This document shows positions 1-10,494 of a stretch of DNA of 64,000 nucleotides, in pieces. Source of the stretch: Clonostachys chloroleuca (lineage: Eukaryota > Ascomycota > Sordariomycetes > Hypocreales > Bionectriaceae); assembly GCA_037952775.1 (NCBI GenBank), contig JBANAY010000003.1:992001-1056000 (forward strand). The letters run 5' to 3'. Below the pieces are notes generated by a model, which was given only the letters and a program-made list of their open reading frames with translations, had not been told where the DNA came from and made no database searches. The position numbers were made by a program, and so were the translations under genes. Position 1 is the first letter of the stretch. The number at the start of each line of letters is the position of its first letter.

Positions 1-973
1 ACGAATTATTCATCAATAGACGCCCATGCTGACGGATTTCTGGCCTTGGTGAGCCTCGGAAAGTCAGCCGGTTCGTTAACGTTTAATCCAGATAACAAGG
101 TAGGCCTCCGTGTTTATACCTGTCAAAGGCTTCTCTTCAACATTACTTGTCCTTTCGCTAGTGTACTTGAGCTAACCATGTAGTTTCTTGGTGTTTTCTC
201 GCCCCCAGCTTTGAATATTGGGGGTGCGTTTGACAGCTTATTAGTTGATTTCCACATCTTATCTGAGAGGGTCAACGCCTGCCAGTCCCTAGACCAACTC
301 AGATTGCTTGTAGATGAAGCAATTGAGTTAGAAGACCGGTTCAAGGACTGGGAGTCTTCGCGAAGCCCTGAGTTCCGACCTTCCACGGCCGGCCATGTTA
401 CCCCTGCTACAAATTATGGCGAGCCCGCAGTGGGGAGGTGGCCGGGAAAGGTGGATTCCTATTTTGATCTCTACGTGTCTGGGGTTTGGAACACCTTTCG
501 AGGGGCGAGGCTGTTGCTCATTTCTATGATTATAGACCTCTCATCCAACTTGGGAGACGGGAAACAGTGCGTACAGCAATACATCACTCGGGGAACCCAG
601 ATAGCTGAAGACATGGCTGGCTCCGTCCTATTCCATCTTGCGGACAACCCACAGACAAGTTTGATGGAGAAAGATACTGCTTCAGATATAAAACACCCCG
701 GGCGGTTTCTTGGCGGGTTTCTCCTCATGTATCCTATGTACACCGCGTGCCAGACGAGCTATCTTCCCAAGGCAATCCGTAGCTACTTCCGCAGATGCCT
801 ACGGTGGATTGGGTCTGACATGGGCATCGGGATGGCGACAGTGCTTGCAACGGTAGGTTCCTACGGCCAGTCTTGATTTGCTCCTTGCTGACTCCTGCTG
901 ATAGGTCGACAACATTGATAGACATCATTTGACGTGCGCCTGTATAATCATCTGGTCGGGATTTATTGAATAG
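1..973 (+). CDS. Fungal Zn2Cys6-type transcription factor, C-terminal part (5' end outside window)
   Basis: Three exon pieces are visible: 1-99, 184-852 and 905-973 (stop TAG). The introns (100-183, GTAGGC...CTAACCATGTAG; 853-904, GTAGGT...GATAG) are both phase 0. The translation matches the C-terminal region of fungal Zn(II)2Cys6 regulators: an IDAHADGFLALVSLGK segment, then a stretch resembling VDSYFDLYVSGVWNTFRGAR, which is characteristic of that all-helical middle/C-terminal domain. The Zn cluster itself would lie upstream of the window, so the DNA-binding class is inferred. If the second intron is retained the protein would end at 876 instead. Target genes cannot be told from this fragment; the divergent spacing to the ToxD-like gene downstream gives no clear link. 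Confidence 0.75.
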
Positions 974-1408
974 ACGGGGAAAATAATGGATTCGGGTTCA
1001 TAAAACTTGATAAGCCTCTGATGATTCTTGCGGAAATGTGTAATTGATATTTGTACAAATCCAACTACGGCTTTGCGATATCAGGCTTCTGTGATGATGA
1101 GAATCGCAATCGTCATCGTCAAGCGCTCAAGGCTAACTTGTTCTGGAAATTCCGAAGTCCGGCTTGCAAGACAGAATGGCGCAGTTATCTCTATTCACGG
1201 GGATAAAGACAGCTCGGAAATCGAATATCCCGTTTCTCTCTGCTCTAATAGAAACGGAGGCGTCAATGGTCCCTGTAAATTCTGTAATGCCACCCGGATC
1301 AGACGCTATCATATCCCTTTGGGTTAGTGTACCGCGGTGACTCCACTTCCTTTGAGCTGGTATGTGTGCTTCAAAACTTACACCAAGTCGTTTTAGATGT
1401 TCCAAGAG
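974..1408. other. Intergenic spacer
   Basis: No coding region with family resemblance is visible here. It presumably holds the terminator of the upstream regulator and the distal promoter of the ToxD-like gene. Confidence 0.5.
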
Positions 1409-1415
1409 TATAAAA
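1409..1415 (+). promoter_or_regulatory. TATA box of the ToxD-like gene
   Basis: TATAAAA lies 113 bases before the start codon at 1522, a usual distance for a fungal core promoter. It is assigned on motif and spacing only. Confidence 0.45.
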
Positions 1416-1521
1416 TCTGGACTTGATCCCCTTGGTTGAAGGCACAATCGAATTATTACAAGCCATCTCCCACCTTCAAATCTTCAGCACCAGTCTAAAT
1501 TCAAGTTTCATCACTCTCAAA

Positions 1522-2541
1522 ATGGCTGCCAACACAGCAGCTTGGCTTGACGCCGCGAAGGCCTACCCTTTCAATGTCAAGGAATCGACGTTGGGTGCCC
1601 CAGGGGAAAACCAAGTCCTCATCAAGAACCGCGCTCTCGCCATGAACCCAATCGACGCCAAGCTGCAGAAGCTAGCAGTCTATCCTCTTCCGTATCCAAC
1701 CATCCTTGGAGAAGACATCGCAGGTGAGGTGGTTGAAGTCGGGCCCAATGTAACTCGATTCAAGAAGGGTGATCGGGTTCTTGCCACGGCATCGGCCTTT
1801 TCTACTGGAAAGCATGAGGAGGCTGGCTTCCAGGCTTACACCGTCGTGAGTGTAGACACCACCACCGAGATCCCGGACGACATGTCCTTTGAAACCGCTG
1901 TCGTTCTCCCTCTATGCATCTCAACCGCCTCCTCGGCCCTCTTTCTTCCTGAGTGGCTAGGACTTCAACTGCCGAAGTTCCCAGCACAAGATTCTACCGG
2001 CAAAGTTGTTCTGGTCTGGGGAGGCGCCAGCAGCGTTGGGTGCAATGCGATCCAGCTTCTGCGCCATGCTGGCTACGAGGTCATTGCCACTGCATCTCCG
2101 GGCAACTTTGACCTTGTCAAAAAGCTTGGAGCAGCCCACGTATTCGACTACAAGAGTCCCACAGCCATCTCCGACATTATCGGTGCCGTCGCAGGTCGGG
2201 AAGTCGCTGGTGTGCTTGATGCCGTGGGAAAAGACGCCTACCAGCACTGCTTTGAGCTCGCAGACAAGTCGCAGGGTGCGAAGAGAGTTGCCACTGTGTT
2301 CCCAGGTGAACTCAACCCACCCGAGGGCGTGTATGCCAAGAAGATTTATGCCCCTGCTCTGAACAGCACGCCCAACGCCAAGGCTGTTTTTGAAGAGTTC
2401 CTACCGCAGGCACTCAAGAGTGGTGCTTATGTTCCCGCTCCAACGCCTTTTGTTTTTGGCAAGGGTCTCGAGAGTGTTCAAGGAGCTATCGACCATCTTT
2501 TTAACGGCGTTTCTGCACAAAAGGTTGTGGTCAGCCTTTGA
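1522..2541 (+). CDS. Zinc-type alcohol dehydrogenase-like / trans-enoyl reductase (ToxD/CipB-like MDR protein)
   Basis: Single-exon gene of 339 aa. The start is the ATG in CTCAAAATGGCT; upstream codons in frame lack an ATG. The protein is a medium-chain dehydrogenase/reductase: an N-terminal GroES-like part (ALAMNPIDAKLQ; GEDIAGEVVEVGPNVTRFKKGD) followed by a Rossmann NADP(H)-binding segment (VWGGASSVGCNAIQLLRHAGYEVIATAS). The residues that hold zinc in true alcohol dehydrogenases are not evident, as in the ToxD/CipB group and the stand-alone trans-enoyl reductases of polyketide pathways, which reduce C=C bonds with NADPH. No polyketide synthase is in the window, so a detoxifying or general enone reductase is as likely as a pathway role. 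Length fits the family. Confidence 0.85.
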   Translation: MAANTAAWLDAAKAYPFNVKESTLGAPGENQVLIKNRALAMNPIDAKLQKLAVYPLPYPTILGEDIAGEVVEVGPNVTRFKKGDRVLATASAFSTGKHEEAGFQAYTVVSVDTTTEIPDDMSFETAVVLPLCISTASSALFLPEWLGLQLPKFPAQDSTGKVVLVWGGASSVGCNAIQLLRHAGYEVIATASPGNFDLVKKLGAAHVFDYKSPTAISDIIGAVAGREVAGVLDAVGKDAYQHCFELADKSQGAKRVATVFPGELNPPEGVYAKKIYAPALNSTPNAKAVFEEFLPQALKSGAYVPAPTPFVFGKGLESVQGAIDHLFNGVSAQKVVVSL

Positions 2542-3138
2542 GTTGCTTGACATTTACTGGTCGGGGCACATCATGATCAATGAGCGCCAGCCAGAAATGG
2601 GACTCATCGAAGATGGACTTTCATGTCATGCCATGGGACCAATATAAGCCTCTAACGATGCCTATTTATACATGGGGGCTTCATTTTGTTAGATAAATAG
2701 ACCCAAAACGCAATAAATCAACACTGAAGATTACGTTATTATGAAACGATATGCACCTTAGTTATGACGGTATAAGTGCTACCAACTGAATCCTTGTCTA
2801 TTGAACGTGTCTTGCCACAACATAAAATCAATGGGACAAGGTGGATCAACCGTAGCTGGATAGTTTTATGATCTTCTCACCTGGCGAACGAAAGGTGCAG
2901 TTGTCATCGTTAATCATTTCATGGGAAATACTGTGTATTTATCATTTCGCTTGCCCGATTCTTTCGGTTTGATAATCCATCAGATATCCCTACGGCACTG
3001 GAAAGAAGATTGCCCAATCGAGAGGTTTAAAGAGGTAAAATTATTCTAAGAAAATCTAGTAATCTACTCCATGACTCAAATTGAAAGAATCGAACTGCCA
3101 GCAGATATTACACTTTTTAAGGGTCAAAGCAAGGAAAT
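2542..3138. other. Intergenic spacer between convergent genes
   Basis: Holds the 3' ends of the converging ToxD-like and lipoxygenase genes. AT-rich; nothing else recognised. Confidence 0.5.
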
Positions 3139-5084
3139 CTAAACAGCAAGCCAGTATCCGGCCTGGTTAGGATCCAGAGCCTGCCAGACAAAGGGCATTC
3201 CCTGGGAGAGCCCATCCTTGTCGAAAGTGCGCGAGGAAACCTTTCCGCTGAAAGCAGTCATCTCGCTGGCAAACTTTGTGGCGGCGCCCTGTACCTTGGT
3301 GTCCATCTTGCTCAGAACGTCAGAGTCGGCAAACATGTGGATGATGTTCTCGTCCGAGTTGACCCAGGTAGGTCGGTTGAATGAAACCTCGAGCAAGAGC
3401 TGTCCGACGGATGCCTCCACGCCTGGGAGGAAGGGTACCACGTTGGTCACTCCCTTCTCCGTTGGGAGAGGAGCCCACAGGGCGAATGGGTGGAATGGCA
3501 GGGACAAGGTGGCGACAACACTGTTGGTGTTTGAGACACCGTGCTTGACGGAGACGAGGTAGGCGATGTGGGTCAGAAGCTTGACGAGATCCTTCTTGGT
3601 ACCGAGTGGTGAGGCAGGGAAATCAATGATTTCGGCCTCGGTAGCCTCCGAGATCCATGCTTGGAGCTCAATGTCTTGTTGAATTTCCTTGTCATCAGAG
3701 TAGTATGAATCAACGAGTGTGCTCATAAAGCCTTGGATGCTCGACACGATAACGGAAGCATCCTCATAGTAAGGGAAGGTCTTGAACTTGGGAACACCGT
3801 CTTTACCGAGGAGGCCACGCTTCTCAAGATCAGTTTCGAAGTAGCCTCCAGTGAAAGAGCCGGAGACTCCAGAAAGGTAGAGATCAGTAGCATATTTAAG
3901 GGCTAAACCACCGGTCCAAGGATACAGTCGTTCAACGGGACCACCAGCGAAAAGGAGTCTCTCGGCGGCAGCAGGACGCATCGCCCAAGCCAGCTTCATC
4001 ACTTTTAGAGGTTAGCTAACAATAATTACCTGTCAAGTTGAAACCATGCAAATACTTACACCTGTGAACAATGGGCATAATAGGGTGTTCCTCGCTAAGA
4101 GTTCGGATCGCGGCCAGGTAGGCAATCTCAGCAACCCAGTGGGAGGCCGCGAAATGCTCAAACTCCTGATTGAAACCATCATTGATGTTGAAGAGCATCT
4201 TCGCCAGAAGCCAGTCGTTCTCGCTGTCCTCAGGCGTGTAAGTCAAATCGGAGCCCACGTTGGTCTTGATAGCCAGAGGGAGGAAGTCACCGCTCTGAGG
4301 GTGAATGTAGAAGTAAGCCTGGCAAGCGGCTGCGTATTTGCCCGCAGACAGGGGCAGGTCCTTGAAACTAGAGTAGTCCACGAGGAATAAGCGATTGCCT
4401 GCCAGCAAGGCCTCCAGAGACTGTCCACTGATGCTTGCTGCGTTATCAACTGTGAAGGGTAGGCTGTCCGTAGGCTGCAGTCTCTTGACGCTGTAGGGGC
4501 TGGTGGAGAGACGCTCCATGCCGAAGAGCAGGTCGCTCGTGTAGTTTTGCAACATGCCCTTCCAAGGTCCGTTAGGTGCGGAGTTGGTCCATGAGTTGTC
4601 GTACAGCTTATTGTAATCTTCCAGCGTCGTGAGACCGCCCGTCTATTTTTGATTAGTAGACGCCTAGCTTGGACGGTAGAGACGGTGCACAGCTTACAGA
4701 GACAATGGAAACCATATTGGCCTGGGCATCAGCCGAGGACTTTGCACTTTGAGGGTCCTGCTGAGTGGTATTCCAGCTAGTTACACACGTCAGTCCCTGG
4801 CCATCTGATAATTATTTCCAACAGTTTTCTCAAACCTACTCGTGCCTCACTTGGAAAGTGACAGCATCACCCAACTCTCCCTTGGGGTAAAAAGGTGCAG
4901 CTGTGTCCAAGAACGGGCCATACTCCCAACCCGCCCGCTTAACGCTGAGTGCTGCTGCTCGTGCGGTTGAGTTGGCACTTGAACTCGGCAGTGAATAGGC
5001 CCCTGCGGCTTGGCGTTTGCCGACGGACAAAGCCATCACAGCTGGCGCAGCTGCGCAGAGCAGAAGAGTGCTGGAGAGAACCAT
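3139..5084 (-). CDS. Secreted lipoxygenase, manganese-type (Mn-LOX family)
   Basis: Four exons (5084-4840, 4776-4698, 4642-4060, 4001-3139) give 589 aa. Introns are 63, 55 and 58 bases with standard borders. The ATG at 5084 is the only usable start; the frame upstream opens only at a TTG. Residues 1-19 form a hydrophobic secretion signal (MVLSSTLLLCAAAPAVMALS) followed by a KR site. The lipoxygenase core shows the two His ligands in HFAASH, the LAAIRTLSEEHPIM block, the later His-x3-Asn ligand set in KHGVSN, and a C-terminal valine (YWLAV). Known fungal Mn-lipoxygenases end in Val, whereas iron enzymes usually end in Ile, and they are secreted; both traits fit here. Such enzymes dioxygenate linoleic/linolenic acid to hydroperoxides. 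Position specificity cannot be read from this. Confidence 0.9.
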
Positions 5085-5173
5085 GGCTACTGTAGCGGTT
5101 TGGCGGTTGAGACTGCTAGTTCCTAGTGCAATAGAGAGAACAAGTTTCACGATAGTCAATGGCTATCCACGAT

Positions 5174-5181
5174 CTATATAT
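5174..5181 (-). promoter_or_regulatory. TATA-like element of the lipoxygenase gene
   Basis: Read on the minus strand, GATATATAG lies about 95 bases before the ATG at 5084. Motif and spacing only. Confidence 0.35.
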
Positions 5182-7335
5182 CTCAGGGCAAAATAAGCAT
5201 AAGACAGCTAAAATCTGACTCAGAATTCCTTCGCGTGTTGGTTCTTTTCTTGGTAAAAGGTAAAATTAAGAATCCTTGCCCCATGTGCCCAGGGCCTGTT
5301 CGCAGACATATCTGATACTCGGTAAGCCCGTTTTGAACGCTAGTTGACCTGAAATTCACGGCAAAAGGTGGCAAGCAGGCAAAACGGTCTCATACATGCT
5401 ACATTATTCTCAGCAGGGAGTTTTGCAGCTTTCACAAGAGCCAGGATGTCCGCTTCATCACGCACGGCCACCACCTGTCAAATGCTCTCGGTGCCGAGAT
5501 GTTCCTGGCAAGATCTTGGTCAACTAGCTTGTTCAGGAGCGGGAATCCATTTCAGGAACGGAAGAGACGTAATTAGCGAAGTGCTTGCATTTCAGAGATT
5601 GTGGCAACGTGCACCGTGCTCAGGAACCGGACAGGGGTTAGACACTGAATACGCACATAGATTGATATTGCCAGTTATTTTTGCCGCATTATTTACAACA
5701 TTAGTATACGCATGTCGAGCATAAGTTATTAACCATCCATCAGACACCTGGCAGACTAGCCGTTCTCTCTGTTCGCTCCGACGACGCGTCTGTTGGGTCA
5801 AATATTCTAAGTTGGTCGCTGACAGGTCCATTACCGAAACTCCCGGCAATTGTGCTACAGCACCTGCTTATTTGGGGACAGCATCCATGCATGTCACGGA
5901 TTTCGCCGCTGATTTATAATTAAAACAGCGCCATTGGGCGACCCTTGCAGCCGGTAGTTTTCAAAACCTGCAGGCTGCAGCCTTCCCCTATTGCCAGCTT
6001 TGGTCGGTCAACTGTTGGCTATGCAGGTCCAGCCCTGAGAAGGGAGAGCTGAGAAGCATAATCCATTCAAAATTGGGTCTTGATGGTTTAATGCACGATG
6101 CAACATGTGGCATCTTTAACCTATCCTCGCCTGATCTCCTCGATCCCGATGCAGGGACCATTCAAATGCCGAAAGAACCCGATTGAGCTGTTGCCTGATC
6201 TATATACCCACAGCTCCGGCCTGGATTGTGTTGTATTTATACATGAAAGCGTGGGGGCTGATGCGAGTGTATGGTGTCACGTTTACTATATGGACAGGTG
6301 CAAAGATTGCATGAACAACTGCGAACAACACTTGTCATGCAAGGATTTGGGGGATTGGGACAGTCATTTAATGGCTGACTAGCTTCCAGCAAGCCTCCCG
6401 GAAAAAATAAGCACGGGGGAGTCAAGTGCCCAGCAAAGTGAAAATGAATGGGGCAATAACATTATCATGCTTTCTTCTACCTCGTCCAAACTCCAACTAC
6501 AAAACTCTGTCGGTGCCAGTCTGGATGTAGGTAGCAAACCTTCCTTCTCTTGACAATTACCAGCTCGAGCTTGCGCCCCTTTGCGTGAGTATTATGAGAA
6601 TGATGCAATCTCACACCGTGCACCCACCATTACTACTGTGGTCGGTGAAGCTTGCTTGTTGAAAAAGTGAGATTCCAAAGTCTAATCCAATGCAAAGAAG
6701 AGTTAGCATTTTAGATGCGGTGGCCAATTGAATAAATAGCTGGGTGAAAAAGGCAGACATCGCGCAAAGCAAGGCTCAGCTCTCAGCTGCCACTTGGAGA
6801 TTGGGCAACTTGTGTCAATTGGCTCACTAATGATGTGCTTTGACAAGGGCGGGGTAGTCTGAGTCAAATGGCGAGAGCCGGTGAGACACGGTTATCCTGA
6901 TATTGGTGATGAGCGGTCCAGGACGGTCAGCCCCTTTCTCCTCTTCGCCATGAAGCCTTCTGCCTTGACACCAGACTCCCCGGATCACAATATCAGACTG
7001 ATAACCGGCTCGCAGGAGCAGCATTCACCTGGCTTCTCATCGCGTTCAGCCATCGGACACAGCCTGCTCGCCGGGTGGGACCACTAACATGACACAGCAT
7101 CAGATTGGCGATGGTGTCATTCGCACGCACAAGCATGCCATCATTGCCCAAAAAGTGGAGAGATCGCACCGCCCATTCTTAAATACACAGAGTCGAGGGA
7201 GCCGCCCACATCGCTTGCTAACATGACACGTTTGACATCCTTTGCCTGACCTCTTGACGGCTCTCAGGAGCTCCAAAGGACACTCAGCGCGGACGAACCC
7301 ATTTAATTGACTCCCGTTGCCCGTCGGCTTCTCAG
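5182..7335. other. Long intergenic region
   Basis: About 2.1 kb between the divergent lipoxygenase and bZIP genes. The open frames in it are short and show no protein-like composition or splice pattern. Probably a shared regulatory region; no other element seen. Confidence 0.5.
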
Positions 7336-8589
7336 ATGGAAAGGCGATCGTCAGACAGCAGCTCTGCCATGAGCAGCGTCAACGCCGCCCGCCGCATCTC
7401 GAACCTGACAGCCGAGCAGGCCGAGAAGAAGCGCGCCATTGACCGCGACAACCAGCGGCATCACCGGGCGAAGAACAAGGCCTACATTCGGTCCTTGGAG
7501 CAGAAGATTCTGGAGCTCACCGGCCGACTCCGCGAGGCTGAGCAGCTCATCGACCATTACGAAAGTGAGAAGGCGAGCAATGGCAAGGGGGTGCCGGGGC
7601 CGTACTGGGCAACGACGCTCTCGCCGCCACCCTCCTTGGACCTCGAGCACAGCGAGCCCTCTGCAAACATGCACGCACCGCGAGCAGCTCCCACCGGCCA
7701 AAGAGCTCTTTACAGCCTACCTCTGGAGTTTGGTACGGGTATTACGATCAACACAATCAGCCCCAGCCAGGACATCAGGCTTCTAGACTTGGGTCTCGGC
7801 GATGGCTTTGGAGACTTCAGCTCCAGGAAGCTGAGCGACAGTACCACCGTATCTCAAAGCCCTACAAGTCCAAATCTAGTGACAGACGAGAAATCCATGA
7901 CGGCCAATTTCGTTCCCGACTGGCAAAGAGTGCCTCCCCACCTGGCACCCACGACGAAACTCGACGAAGTTATCAAAAATATCACCGAGGCGTGGAACTC
8001 TCGCTACCAAAAGTCCGGCAAACAGGCCGAGTTCAGCGCGTCCGTCTTTCCTAGTATCAGCTCCCTACTGAACCGCCCCGATGACCTGGAACGCGACTGG
8101 GCTCGGTCCTTCTCCAACGCTGTTGCAGCTCAAGTCTTCCGATCAACCGTCAAGACCTTGGCTGAGCGGATTGGGTTCATGTATACGCTCTCACACCTGA
8201 TTCGCTGGCTGGTCTGTCGCTCCAAGGAGACATACGAGAAGATGCCCGTGATGCTACGACCGACGGAGCTGCAGCTCAAGGTACCCCATCCAGCTTGGAT
8301 AGATGTCATTGTGTGGCCTGAAGCGCGAAATGCTATCATCAAAGATATGGACTGGGGCCGGTTTGAGGAGTTGAGAGAGCTGTCTGGGGCTTCACTGACG
8401 GTGAGTTGGCCTTACGAAGACTCAACCGCCTTTATCGAGTCTCCTGACAAACAGACCATGCTGCTGCATCCAGTCTTTGAGGCCCATCTTCAAAATCCCA
8501 ACAATTGGCGGTGGGGGAGAAGGTTGGAAAGGCATTCCCTTTCCTTCAGCCATTTTGCTCTGGCTGATTTGCCTGAGGGGGCGACTTGA
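7336..8589 (+). CDS. bZIP transcription factor with DUF3425, probable 3' frameshift
   Basis: Intronless, 417 aa. Residues about 28-75 form a fungal bZIP: a basic stretch (KKRAIDRDNQRHHRAKNKAY) joined to heptad leucines/isoleucines (IRSLEQKILELTGRLREAEQL). The C-terminal third matches DUF3425, common in stress and secondary-metabolism bZIP proteins (LKVPHPAWIDVIVWPEARNA; LLHPVFEAHLQNPNNW). After NNWR the frame goes astray: the expected ending of this family (KAFPFLQPFCSG then stop) is present in another frame and ends at 8567. One missing base in or near the G-run at 8511-8517 would explain it. As written the protein gets 25 unrelated residues instead. It is nuclear by class; its targets are unknown. 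Confidence 0.85.
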   Translation: MERRSSDSSSAMSSVNAARRISNLTAEQAEKKRAIDRDNQRHHRAKNKAYIRSLEQKILELTGRLREAEQLIDHYESEKASNGKGVPGPYWATTLSPPPSLDLEHSEPSANMHAPRAAPTGQRALYSLPLEFGTGITINTISPSQDIRLLDLGLGDGFGDFSSRKLSDSTTVSQSPTSPNLVTDEKSMTANFVPDWQRVPPHLAPTTKLDEVIKNITEAWNSRYQKSGKQAEFSASVFPSISSLLNRPDDLERDWARSFSNAVAAQVFRSTVKTLAERIGFMYTLSHLIRWLVCRSKETYEKMPVMLRPTELQLKVPHPAWIDVIVWPEARNAIIKDMDWGRFEELRELSGASLTVSWPYEDSTAFIESPDKQTMLLHPVFEAHLQNPNNWRWGRRLERHSLSFSHFALADLPEGAT

Positions 8590-10381
8590 CTGCCAAGCTA
8601 GAAGACCTTCACCAAGGTCAGATCACGTTACTCTCCTCCACGACGTCAGGCTTGCAATTACAGTCCAGTCACCGGCAATCTTCAGCAACGACAATCGACT
8701 ACACATTCACCGAGCGATGATTGCATATCCAGGATTTAGACATCCTTTTCGACACGAAATATGTGCGTTGATATATCAAAATCCGCATTTAACCTTCCAT
8801 GATGTCGCGGAGATGCCTGCTCTACTCCCGCCAGTACCTGTCTTGTGTGGTCAAACGCGCGCACCCTGCGATTGATGATCGCTTTAACCAAAGCAAAAGA
8901 TCGCTTTGGCCGGATCATGCAAATGCATCAACAGAGGGTATTTGCATAAACTGGTGGCAGATCATACTTTCACGCCCAAACGCTTTTGGCCGTAATTCCA
9001 TACCAGCTCAAGAGTCTCAGCTGAGCTAGATTTCTCACCGTTAAGACAATCAGGGTACGGAGCTGGGGCACAGGGGATTACTCCCTGTCAACAGCTTCCG
9101 GGATCGCGACTCCGCGACCACGATGGGATCATTCTCTGCCCCGTCGGCCGGCGAGGAAAGGAGCGACAGCCAAGCCAAGCCAGGGGATGTGGCATGACTC
9201 AGTTCGAGACCAAGAAATTCGTGATTGGATCACGGGGGCTTATTCAGCGGAAATCAGTTAGCCCAAGTTCTTGAGCGAGGTGTTGGATTGGCTGCTTGAT
9301 TAGACCACTTGCAGGGAGGATGGTGAAATGACAAACGCAATTTAATCAACAGTGTGACTTGTTAATCGTACTATGATATCTAATATAATTTAGATGGAGA
9401 TACACAGTGACAGCACTACGCTGCACACGGCACTCACTCAGGGGTGAACACTTGTGCAAACAACAATAAAATTATGCCACCCTGGCGAGTGCTGATGCAA
9501 TCTAAGCATACTCTCGAGCCGGTTTCAATTCACGACCAGTGGAATGTGATCTCAGGCTCTCAGTACGCATTAGATCATTACCGGGCAGCCCTCCGTCATG
9601 CTCTTGAACCTGCTCAATGCAGCGTAGTAGTGATTCGCCCGCCTGTTAGAGAGTTAATGACCTTCCATTCCTAGACAGACTTTATCAGTAGCATTCTCCG
9701 ATCCTCCTATTTGAGATGTCAGTTGTTGTCACCACCACATCCCGATACGCACCCTGGCCTAGATGATTTGAATTCCACGTATCAAAGCACACTAACACGA
9801 AATTTTATCTCATCTGAATACGAAGTCTTGGGAAAATGGTATGGAAAAGCATAAATGTCTTAAATGTTGCGAATTATCGTGCCTGAAAGCGATTGAGATT
9901 GTCGCGTCTAGTGATGTCTTGGGTATAGGGTAGGTTAGTATGCACGTTCAACAAAGGGGGATTTTTGGACGAGAGCGTATAAAATGTCCGAAGTTACATC
10001 GTTAAGAGCGTTTCAATCAAATCACGCTATCAATAGAGAGTTATAGACTACTTAGATAACCACCAGTGATGATCCTGCTGATCGGGATCGCCTGCCGGTG
10101 CCAATCGGGCTCACCGCCGGCTCTAGGACTATTCTGAAAGCGGTGCATTGTCAACGTGATCCGCGGTAGCATACTCCGGCACTCCTCCAATGTATCAGAG
10201 TCATGGAAAGAGCAGGCCTCCCTAGGTGTTGGCTAGATCTGATTCGAGCGATTATTCGGATGGGAACAAATAAATGCTCATTTGGTATCATGGGACTGGC
10301 GCATGTGTTGGCAGGATCCGGAAGTCTTTAACGGGAAGTCTTTAACGGTTATCACGATCCTTGGATGCCTACATGAAGACA
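8590..10381. other. Intergenic region
   Basis: No recognisable gene. Contains a small perfect tandem duplication of GGAAGTCTTTAACGG near 10319-10348, shortly before the next gene's TATA box. Confidence 0.5.
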
Positions 10382-10388
10382 TATAAAT
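10382..10388 (+). promoter_or_regulatory. TATA box of the HEFGH-protein gene
   Basis: TATAAAT, 107-113 bases before the ATG at 10495. Confidence 0.45.
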
Positions 10389-10494
10389 GTACTCACGAGG
10401 GACTTGGGAACGGGGCCAGCAAGATATTTTCACTCAACCTTCACCGGTTGTTGAAACCTCCCCCACTGAATAGCTGGCCTGGTTATCCTTCACC

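Noticed and set aside
5085..5159. N-terminal extension of the lipoxygenase to 5159
   Set aside because: The extension opens with TTG, and the ATG at 5084 gives a clean signal peptide.
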